DNA of 21,084 nucleotides from Erythrobacter sp. UBA2510. GTDB taxonomy: Bacteria > Pseudomonadota > Alphaproteobacteria > Sphingomonadales > Sphingomonadaceae. Location of the stretch: positions 19,899 through 40,982 of the forward strand of contig DDNW01000152.1 of the NCBI GenBank assembly GCA_002341345.1, in the 5' to 3' direction. This document shows, in pieces, positions 14,233 to 21,084 of the stretch. The notes under the pieces were generated by a model. That model ran no database searches, was not told the DNA's origin, and worked only from the letters and a program-made list of their open reading frames with translations. Every line of letters begins with the position of its first letter. Position 1 is the stretch's first letter. Made by a program: the position numbers and the translations under genes.

Positions 14233-14397
14233 TCACTTTACGACAGGCACTTGCCGGGACGCTTGCAGCGGCTCTGGCTCCCGCTACGATGCCGTTCTGG
14301 CGTCATTCAGCCCGCCTGTTGTCAACTTCGCGGACAGGTCGTTCGCATATTGGAAACACTTCGGATCGTACGCTCGCGACAATTGGATACCAGACAC

Positions 14398-16782
14398 ATG
14401 CCCAGCTTCGCACAGAACCTTGAGAAGACCCTCCATTCGGCGCTGCAGAATGCCAGCGACCGGAGCCATGAATATGCGACGCTGGAGCATCTCCTGCTGG
14501 CGCTGACCGAGGACCCGGATGCGTCCGAGGTTATGACCGCCTGCGGCGTCGACCTTGGCGAACTGGCCAATGTCGTGCGCCAGTATCTCGATCAGGAATA
14601 CCAGTCGCTGAAAACCGAAGATTCGGCCGATCCGCAGCCAACGGCCGGGTTCCAGCGGGTGATTCAGCGTGCGATCCTGCATGTCCAGTCTTCGAGCAAG
14701 GACACGGTGACGGGCGCCAACGTGCTGGTCGCGCTGTTTTCCGAACGCGATAGCTACGCGGTCTATTTCCTCCAGCAGCAGGACATGAGCCGCCTCGACG
14801 CGGTCAGCTTCATCAGCCACGGCATCGGCAAGGGCGGCAAGCAGATCGAAAGCCGCACCCCGAGCGGCTCGGGCGAAGCGAACGAGGCCAAGGCCGAGGA
14901 AAAGCCAGAGAAATCGAACAAGAAGGATTCGGCGCTCGACCAGTTCTGCGTGAACCTCAACCAGAAGGCACTTGACGGCAAGGTCGACCCGCTGATCGGG
15001 CGCGGCCCCGAGGTCGATCGCACGGTCCAGATCCTGTGCCGTCGCTCGAAGAACAACCCGCTTTATGTCGGCGATCCGGGCGTCGGCAAGACCGCCATCG
15101 CCGAAGGCCTGGCGCGCAAGATCGTCGAGGGCGACGTTCCCGAAGTGCTCGAAGAGGCAGTGATCTACTCGCTCGACATGGGCGCATTGCTGGCGGGCAC
15201 CCGCTATCGCGGCGATTTCGAGGAGCGGTTGAAGCAGGTCGTCAACGAGCTCGAAAAGATGCCAGAGGCGATCCTGTTCATCGACGAGATCCACACGGTG
15301 ATCGGCGCCGGTGCGACTAGCGGCGGGGCGATGGATGCCTCTAACCTGTTGAAGCCTGCCCTGTCCTCCGGCGCGATCCGCTGCATCGGTTCGACCACTT
15401 ACAAGGAATTCCGCAATCACTTCGAGAAGGATCGCGCACTGCTGCGCCGGTTCCAGAAGATCGACGTGAACGAGCCGACGGTCGAGGATACGATCAAGAT
15501 CCTCAAGGGCCTGCGCACTGCCTTCGAGGAACATCACGGTGTCAAATACACGCCCGATGCAATCAAGACTGCGGTGGAGATGAGCGCGCGCTACATCAAC
15601 GACCGCAAGCTGCCCGACAAGGCGATCGACGTGATCGACGAAGTCGGCGCGATGCAAATGCTCGTCCCGCCCAGCCGCCGCCGCAAGACGATCACCGCCA
15701 AGGAGATCGAGAAGGTCGTCGCGACGATGGCGCGCATTCCTCCGAAGTCGGTGTCGAAGGACGACAAGGCCGCGCTCGCCAATCTCGAACGCGACCTGAA
15801 GCGGGTCGTTTACGGGCAGGACAACGCTATCGAACGGCTTTCGACCGCGATGAAGCTCAGCCGCGCAGGCCTGCGTGATGCAGACAAGCCGATCGGCTCG
15901 TTCCTGTTCTCGGGCCCGACCGGCGTCGGCAAGACCGAGGTCGCGCGCCAGCTCGCCTCGATCATGGGGATCGAGCTGAAACGCTTCGACATGTCCGAAT
16001 ATATGGAGCGCCACTCGGTATCGCGCCTGATTGGTGCGCCTCCGGGCTATGTCGGCTACGATCAGGGCGGCCTCTTGACCGATGCAATCGACCAGCACCC
16101 GCATTGTGTGCTGCTGCTCGACGAGATCGAGAAAGCTCATCCCGATTTGTTCAACATCCTGCTCCAGGTGATGGATAATGGCCGCCTGACCGACCATCAC
16201 GGCAAGACGGTCGACTTCCGCAACGTGGTCCTGATCATGACCACCAATGCCGGTGCCTCGGATGCGTCCAAGCAGGGCATCGGTTTCGGGGCCGGGACCA
16301 AGACCGAAGCGCAGGACGAGGCGGTGAAGAAGATGTTCACCCCCGAATTCCGCAACCGGCTCGATGCGGTGGTGCCGTTTGCCTATCTCGGCCCGGAAAC
16401 GGTCAGCCGCGTGGTCGACAAGTTCATCCTCCAGCTCGAACTGCAGCTGGCCGAGCAGAACGTCCACATCCAGTTCGACGGCGATGCGCGCGAATGGCTG
16501 GGCAAGCGCGGCTATGACAAGCTGATGGGTGCGCGCCCAATGGCTCGCCTGATCCAGGAAAAGGTCAAGCAGCGCCTCGCAGAGGAACTTCTGTTCGGCA
16601 AGCTCGCCAATGGCGGAGAGGTCCATGTCAGCGTGAAGGACGACACCCTCGCCTTCGAGCTGACCCCCTCACCGCCGAAGAACAAGCCGAAGCGCAAGAG
16701 GAAGACGGCAGCGGCCACGAAGAAGCCCGAAGCCCCGACGTCGAGCGACGAGTCTGGAAGCACCATGGACGACGAAGAATAG
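14398..16782 (+). CDS. clpA: ATP-dependent Clp protease ATP-binding subunit ClpA
   Basis: This encodes a 794-residue AAA+ unfoldase that feeds substrates into ClpP. It has an N-terminal Clp_N double repeat (residues about 1-145, beginning [16 protein letters not shown]), a charged linker rich in Glu/Lys, and D1 with Walker A GDPGVGKT (225-232) and Walker [11 protein letters not shown]2 has Walker A GPTGVGKT (506-513), Walker [12 protein letters not shown], and the pore loop [13 protein letters not shown]. There is no ClpB-type middle coiled coil. The ClpP-binding IGF-like loop is represented by GIGFGAG. A tail of about 35 residues, first Lys/Arg-rich and then Ser/Glu/Asp-rich, extends beyond the E. 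coli protein. clpS is not immediately upstream, unlike in many relatives. The start at 14398 matches the family N-terminus. Confidence 0.96.
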   Translation: MPSFAQNLEKTLHSALQNASDRSHEYATLEHLLLALTEDPDASEVMTACGVDLGELANVVRQYLDQEYQSLKTEDSADPQPTAGFQRVIQRAILHVQSSSKDTVTGANVLVALFSERDSYAVYFLQQQDMSRLDAVSFISHGIGKGGKQIESRTPSGSGEANEAKAEEKPEKSNKKDSALDQFCVNLNQKALDGKVDPLIGRGPEVDRTVQILCRRSKNNPLYVGDPGVGKTAIAEGLARKIVEGDVPEVLEEAVIYSLDMGALLAGTRYRGDFEERLKQVVNELEKMPEAILFIDEIHTVIGAGATSGGAMDASNLLKPALSSGAIRCIGSTTYKEFRNHFEKDRALLRRFQKIDVNEPTVEDTIKILKGLRTAFEEHHGVKYTPDAIKTAVEMSARYINDRKLPDKAIDVIDEVGAMQMLVPPSRRRKTITAKEIEKVVATMARIPPKSVSKDDKAALANLERDLKRVVYGQDNAIERLSTAMKLSRAGLRDADKPIGSFLFSGPTGVGKTEVARQLASIMGIELKRFDMSEYMERHSVSRLIGAPPGYVGYDQGGLLTDAIDQHPHCVLLLDEIEKAHPDLFNILLQVMDNGRLTDHHGKTVDFRNVVLIMTTNAGASDASKQGIGFGAGTKTEAQDEAVKKMFTPEFRNRLDAVVPFAYLGPETVSRVVDKFILQLELQLAEQNVHIQFDGDAREWLGKRGYDKLMGARPMARLIQEKVKQRLAEELLFGKLANGGEVHVSVKDDTLAFELTPSPPKNKPKRKRKTAAATKKPEAPTSSDESGSTMDDEE

Positions 16783-16824
16783 AGCGCTTCTCCGGGATCG
16801 GGCCGGATTTTCGAAGAGGTAGTG

Positions 16825-18573
16825 ATGCGCGCAATAGACCGCATGGCCTTGGCGTGCGCCTTCGGCTTGTCGTTCGCAGTCGCCCCACCTGCTGCGACAC
16901 AGGGCGGCGGTGCCTCATCTCCCGACACAATTGCCGAGCGGACAGCCCAGTCTGACTTGCCGCTCGATCCGGTGCGCGCGAATATGGCGTTGCCCTATGC
17001 GGCACTCTCGCTGACCGTCGATCCGACCAGCAGAAGCATTTCGGGCGAGATACGCTATCGCGTGACCGCGCGATCAGCACTCGACAGTTTGGCCTTCGAC
17101 CTGGCGCCGCGCTACGCAATTTCGAAAGTGGAGGTGGACGGGGTTGCCGCCGACTGGACGAACCCCGATGGCCTCCTCTCTATCGTTCTGCCGAGCACAC
17201 TGGCAGAGGGCGAAGAGGCACAGGTGACGATCGCGTGGTCAGGCAACCCTCATGTTGCGGTCATGCCGCCATGGGACGGGGGTATCACGTGGTCCAGTGC
17301 GCTCGATGCCAATGGTGCACCCCATCCGTGGATCGCGACCGCCATTCAGGGCGAAGGGTGCGACATGTTCTGGCCATGCATCGACCATTCCTCCAGCCGC
17401 ATCGCGCTGATGGACATGGCGGTCATGGTGCCCGAGCCGCTGGTGGTGGCCGGTAACGGCGCCCTGCAGAACGTCGAACACGACAACGGGTGGGCGACAT
17501 GGCGCTGGCGCGCGAAATATCCGAACAATTACGGCGTCACCCTCCAGATCGGTCCCTATGAGTTGACCGAACAGGATTATACCAGCCAATACGGTAATAT
17601 AATACCTCTGAAGTTCTGGCATCTGCCGGGACATGGCGCGGAGGCCGGGCGGCTCTTGGGCGAACTTGGCCAGTCGATCGCCTTCTTTGAGGAGCAGATC
17701 GGGCCTTATCCCTTTTATGACGAGAAGGCGGGCATTGCCGAGACCCCGCATCTGGGCATGGAGCACCAGACGATCAACGCCTATGGCAATGAATTCAAAC
17801 GCGATCCGCTCGGCTATGACTGGCTGCTGGCGCATGAATTCGCGCATGAATGGTTCGCCAACCAGCTGACCCATTCCTCGATCAACCATATGTGGCTTCA
17901 TGAGGGGCTGGGCACTTACATGCAGCCGTTGTTCCTCGAATGGTCACGTGGACGGATGCTGGCCGATTCCGAATTGTGGCGCAGTCGTCGGCAGATCAGG
18001 TCGAGAGTCCCACTGGTGCCACCGGAGGATGAAAGCCCCGATTATCTTGACCAGGAGGCCGCCTGGGGCGGCGACATCTATTACAAGGGTGCGTGGGTCG
18101 CGCACAGCTTGCGCTACCTGATCGGCGACGATGCCTTCTTCGAAAGCCTGACGCGACTTGTCTACGGACGACCCGACCCCATGCCGGGTAATTTCGCGCC
18201 CGTCTCGCGCAGCACAGCCGATTTCGAAGCGATTGCCGAAGAGATCAGCGGCAAGGATCTTGGCTGGTTCTTCGATGCGTATCTGTACAGGTCTGAATTG
18301 CCAAAGCTGGTGGTGCAGCGGGACGGGCGATGGCTCGATCTTGCGTGGGAAAGCGGGTCGGACCTGCCCTTCGCCATGCCCGTGGAGGTCCGCGTCGGCG
18401 ACCGCGTCGAGAAAGTGCCTATGGATAGCGGAAAGGGGCGCATCGATATGGGTAGCGTGGGAGCGCATTACCTCCTCGACCCGGAAAACCATATCCTGCG
18501 CGATGACCCCGCCATCACCGCATGGCAGGCCGAGCGCGACGCTGAGCGCGGGGCGCAGGCGGCTGCCGAATAA
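16825..18573 (+). CDS. M1 family zinc metallopeptidase (exported aminopeptidase-like)
   Basis: This encodes a 582-residue protein with a signal peptide (residues about 1-25, MALACAFGLSFAVAPPAATQ), so it acts in the periplasm or outside. After a beta-sandwich N-terminal domain, the exopeptidase-like GMEHQTINAYG (usually GAMEN) and the zinc site follow. That site is H337, E338, H341 in HEFAHEWF and E360 in WLHEG, the exact HEXXH-X18-E spacing. The full length is shorter than E. coli PepN, as expected for the single-catalytic-domain subgroup without the large C-terminal helical domain. The ATG at 16825 has AGAGG five bases upstream; a GTG one codon earlier is less likely. The spacer from clpA is 42 bases with no terminator, so read-through is possible. 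Substrate unknown. Confidence 0.92.
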   Translation: MRAIDRMALACAFGLSFAVAPPAATQGGGASSPDTIAERTAQSDLPLDPVRANMALPYAALSLTVDPTSRSISGEIRYRVTARSALDSLAFDLAPRYAISKVEVDGVAADWTNPDGLLSIVLPSTLAEGEEAQVTIAWSGNPHVAVMPPWDGGITWSSALDANGAPHPWIATAIQGEGCDMFWPCIDHSSSRIALMDMAVMVPEPLVVAGNGALQNVEHDNGWATWRWRAKYPNNYGVTLQIGPYELTEQDYTSQYGNIIPLKFWHLPGHGAEAGRLLGELGQSIAFFEEQIGPYPFYDEKAGIAETPHLGMEHQTINAYGNEFKRDPLGYDWLLAHEFAHEWFANQLTHSSINHMWLHEGLGTYMQPLFLEWSRGRMLADSELWRSRRQIRSRVPLVPPEDESPDYLDQEAAWGGDIYYKGAWVAHSLRYLIGDDAFFESLTRLVYGRPDPMPGNFAPVSRSTADFEAIAEEISGKDLGWFFDAYLYRSELPKLVVQRDGRWLDLAWESGSDLPFAMPVEVRVGDRVEKVPMDSGKGRIDMGSVGAHYLLDPENHILRDDPAITAWQAERDAERGAQAAAE

Positions 18574-18615
18574 CGCAAGGCGGAACCGTCGCGGTCTCTC
18601 GCGGATTTCCCCGGC

Positions 18616-19620
18616 ATGAGCGCGCCATTCTCGTGGATCCGGGCCGAACCGCACGGAATTCACATCACCCCTGCCGATGTCTGGATCGACCCTTCGCATG
18701 CAGTCGGGCGGGCGCTGGTCACCCATGGCCATGCCGACCATGCGCGCGGCGGGCATGGACGTACCTTGGCCACGCCCGAAACGCTGGCGATCATGGAGTT
18801 GCGCTACCAGACACGCGCTGGAGCCGAGCCGGTCCATTATGGCGAGACGATCAGACTGGCGGGCGAGGTCGATGCGACCTTCTATCCAGCGGGTCATGTG
18901 CTGGGGAGCGCGCAGATCCTGCTCGAGCATGCGGGCGAGCGCGTCATCATCACCGGCGATTACAAGCGCCGTCCCGACCCGACCTGCCCGCCGTTCAAGG
19001 TGGTGCCATGCGATATTTTCATCACCGAGGCTACCTTTGGCCTGCCCGTTTTCACGCACCCGCCCATCGAGCAGGAGATCGACAAGCTGTTGAAAGTGCG
19101 TGAGAATCATCCCGATGGCTGCGTCCTTGTCGGTGCCTATGCACTGGGCAAGGCACAGCGGGTGATCGCCGAACTCCGACGCGCGGGGCATGCGGAGCCG
19201 ATCTATCTCCATGGTGCGATGGAGAAGATGTGCCGCCTCTACGAAAGCTTCAGCGTCGATCTCGGCGAATTACGGCTGGTCGCCGACCATGCCAAGGAGG
19301 ACATGCGTGACGCGATTGTCGTGTGTCCACCGTCCGCGCTCAACGACAGGTGGAGCCGCCGTCTGCCCGCGCCGATCACCGCCATGGCCTCGGGCTGGAT
19401 GCGGGTGCGCCAGCGCGCGAGGCAGCGCAATGTCGAACTGCCGCTGGTCATTTCCGACCATGCCGACTGGGACGAACTGACCTCAACCGTGCTTGAGGTC
19501 GATCCGCACGAGACCTGGATCACCCATGGCCGCGAGGAGGCGCTGCTGCGCTGGCACCAGCTCAATCAGCGACGCGCAAGGGCTCTGGCAATGGTCGGCT
19601 ACGAAGACGAAGATGATTGA
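18616..19620 (+). CDS. Ligase-associated DNA exonuclease (MBL fold, beta-CASP-like)
   Basis: This encodes a 334-residue metallo-beta-lactamase-fold nuclease. The metal motif HxHxDH is H37, H39, D41, H42 in VTHGHADHARGGH; further ligands lie in PAGHVLGSAQI and TGDYKR, and TEATFGLPVF is a family-typical segment. It belongs to the group annotated as ligase-associated DNA exonuclease, found next to an ATP-dependent ligase and an Lhr-like helicase and linked to DNA damage response. It overlaps the ligase start by eight bases (ATGATTGA), so the two are translationally coupled. The start at 18616 has only a weak ribosome binding site. It is 42 bases after the M1 peptidase. The family and context agree well. 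Confidence 0.93.
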   Translation: MSAPFSWIRAEPHGIHITPADVWIDPSHAVGRALVTHGHADHARGGHGRTLATPETLAIMELRYQTRAGAEPVHYGETIRLAGEVDATFYPAGHVLGSAQILLEHAGERVIITGDYKRRPDPTCPPFKVVPCDIFITEATFGLPVFTHPPIEQEIDKLLKVRENHPDGCVLVGAYALGKAQRVIAELRRAGHAEPIYLHGAMEKMCRLYESFSVDLGELRLVADHAKEDMRDAIVVCPPSALNDRWSRRLPAPITAMASGWMRVRQRARQRNVELPLVISDHADWDELTSTVLEVDPHETWITHGREEALLRWHQLNQRRARALAMVGYEDEDD

Positions 19621-21084
19621 TTTCGCCCGACTTCTCGACGCGCTGATCTATACCTCAAGCCGCAATGAGAAGATGCGGCTGATCGCCGCGTACCTGCGCG
19701 ACACTCCCGATCCCGACCGTGGCTGGGCGCTGGGGGCGCTGACCGGCGGGCTCGACTTTGCGGCGGTGAAGTCATCGACCGTCCGCAATCTGATGCAGGA
19801 GCGGGTCGATCCCGTCCTGTGGTCGCTCAGCCGAGATTTCGTCGGCGATACGGCAGAAACGGCCAGCCTTTTATGGCCGGAGCCCGCCAACCCTAATGGT
19901 ACAGAACCGACCCCTAGCGTCGCCGAGGCGGTCGAAGCACTCGCCAGTATGACCCGCGTCTCTGTGATGAGCGAGTTGCCCAAGTTGCTCGACCGGCTCG
20001 ATGCGGCTGGCCGGTATGCGCTGATCAAGATGGCGACCGGCGGGATGCGCGTGGGCGTTTCGGCGCGGCTTGCCAAGTTGGCTTTTGCACAAGCGTTCGG
20101 CGTGCCGGTCGATAAGGTGGAGGAATATTGGCACGCACTCGCCCCGCCCTTCACCGAGCTGTTCGCCTGGGCCGCTGATGGTGCGGAGCCGCCCGACACC
20201 GCCAATATGCCGCTGTTCAAGCCCTTCATGCTCGCGCATCCGCTGGACGATACTGTCGTCGACCTCGAGGATTACGTCGCCGAGTGGAAATGGGACGGCA
20301 TTCGCGTGCAGCTGGTCCATGCCGGAGGGGAAACGCGGCTCTATTCGCGCTCGGGCGACGATATTTCCGCGACCTTTCCCGAACTGATTACCGCACTCGA
20401 CTTTCCAGCCGTGCTCGATGGCGAATTGCTGGTCCGGGGCGCGCATCAGGGTGGTGAAGCGGGCGGTGCGGCCAGCTTCAATGCCCTGCAACAGCGACTC
20501 GGTCGCAAAAACGTCAGCACAAAAATGCTGGCCGAATATCCCGCCTTCGCACGGCTCTACGATATCCTGTCGCTCGGCGGCACGGACCTGCGCCCGCTTC
20601 CATGGCGAGAGCGGCGCGCGGCGCTCGAACAGCTGATGGCGCGCCTGCCGAACACGCATTTCGATCTGTCCGCAGTGGTCGAGGCCGACACTTTTGCAAA
20701 CCTCGCCCAAATCCGCGAGGGCGCACGCGACGACGCGATCGAAGGCCTGATGCTCAAGCGGCGCGACAGTCCCTATGTCCCAGGGCGCAAGGCAGGCCTG
20801 TGGTACAAGTGGAAACGTGACCCGCTGCTGGTCGACTGCGTGCTGATGTATGCCCAACGCGGGAGTGGCAAACGGTCCAGCTTCTATTCCGACTATACAT
20901 TTGGCTGCTGGGACGGCGAGCCCGATCCCGACGGGACCGGCGGCGCCGAGCTGCTGCCCGTGGGCAAGGCCTATTCGGGCTTTACCGACGAGGAGCTCAA
21001 GAAACTCGATCGTCATGTACGGCAGAATACCGTCAACCGCTTCGGCCCGGTGCGCGAGACCGAGCGCAAGCTGGTGTTCGAGGT
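19613..21084 (+). CDS. ATP-dependent DNA ligase (cisplatin damage response type), C-terminus missing
   Basis: The reading frame is open to the right edge, giving 490 complete codons of a ligase usually near 530 residues. The N-terminal domain begins MIDFARLLDALIYTSSRNEK and contains TGGMRVGVSARL. The nucleotidyltransferase core has motif I EWKWDGIR with the adenylated lysine K226, motif III VLDGELL (E271), motif IV EGLMLKR (E377) and motif V LWYKWKRD (K399, K401). The OB-fold part starts after that and is cut. It seals nicks in DNA using ATP. Enzymes of this subgroup are annotated as cisplatin damage response ligases and occur with the exonuclease seen just upstream and a DEXH helicase, which would be expected beyond the window. 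No frameshift was found on full translation. Confidence 0.95.
   Translation, partial: MIDFARLLDALIYTSSRNEKMRLIAAYLRDTPDPDRGWALGALTGGLDFAAVKSSTVRNLMQERVDPVLWSLSRDFVGDTAETASLLWPEPANPNGTEPTPSVAEAVEALASMTRVSVMSELPKLLDRLDAAGRYALIKMATGGMRVGVSARLAKLAFAQAFGVPVDKVEEYWHALAPPFTELFAWAADGAEPPDTANMPLFKPFMLAHPLDDTVVDLEDYVAEWKWDGIRVQLVHAGGETRLYSRSGDDISATFPELITALDFPAVLDGELLVRGAHQGGEAGGAASFNALQQRLGRKNVSTKMLAEYPAFARLYDILSLGGTDLRPLPWRERRAALEQLMARLPNTHFDLSAVVEADTFANLAQIREGARDDAIEGLMLKRRDSPYVPGRKAGLWYKWKRDPLLVDCVLMYAQRGSGKRSSFYSDYTFGCWDGEPDPDGTGGAELLPVGKAYSGFTDEELKKLDRHVRQNTVNRFGPVRETERKLVFE

Noticed and set aside
14175..14423. 82-codon frame between the DUF1192 gene and clpA
   Set aside because: It overlaps the candidate promoter and the clpA start, has no family features, and does not resemble ClpS.
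14284..16626. Long open frame antisense to clpA (780 codons)
   Set aside because: It mirrors the clpA codon pattern in GC-rich DNA, has no recognisable domains, and clpA on the other strand is unmistakable.

Overview
This high-GC window (visibly G+C-rich throughout) carries a chromosomal housekeeping segment that looks alphaproteobacterial, most likely Sphingomonadales and probably Erythrobacteraceae. The assignment rests on the order proA-nadD-rsfS-rlmH-(EnvC-like)-ctpA, a TrcR/DUF1013 regulator, a coq7-dsbB pair, a DUF1192 protein, an M23 peptidase overlapping a bactofilin, and a ligase-associated exonuclease followed by an ATP-dependent DNA ligase. No tRNA, rRNA, insertion sequence, CRISPR array or prophage was seen.

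Positions 1-8013 are read leftward on the minus strand. In transcription order they are proA, nadD, rsfS, a palindrome-rich 180-base spacer, rlmH, an EnvC-like degenerate LytM protein, ctpA, dsbB, coq7, an exported four-cysteine protein of unknown function, and a wecB fragment cut by the window edge. Gene distances are short or overlapping up to coq7, so much of this is probably one or two operons linking proline and NAD synthesis, ribosome maturation, cell-wall processing, disulfide formation and ubiquinone synthesis.

From a divergent spacer (8014-8259) a plus-strand pair encodes a membrane-anchored, catalytically complete M23 endopeptidase and a bactofilin with a 62-base overlap. This is a cell-shape module closed by a bidirectional terminator at 9861-9889. 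Converging on it are trcR and, upstream of that, a metallophosphoesterase plus glycosyltransferase pair and a quinone oxidoreductase, all on the minus strand.

From 13972 to the right edge everything is on the plus strand: a DUF1192 protein, clpA (with a candidate heat-shock promoter), an M1 family metallopeptidase, and a two-gene DNA repair module. That module is an MBL-fold ligase-associated exonuclease and an ATP-dependent DNA ligase that runs off the window.

The most unusual observation is at rlmH. The conserved N-terminus is intact and has a strong ribosome binding site, but the codon at the expected start is AUC, with an in-frame stop 21 bases upstream and no ATG, GTG or TTG between. 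A cluster of perfect hairpins lies immediately upstream and may be an inserted palindromic element. Secondary points are a terminator-shaped hairpin just before the trcR ribosome binding site, possible leaderless mRNAs for the DUF1192 gene and wecB, and an exported protein with two CX10C pairs near dsbB. I did not find a clearly new multi-gene system here.
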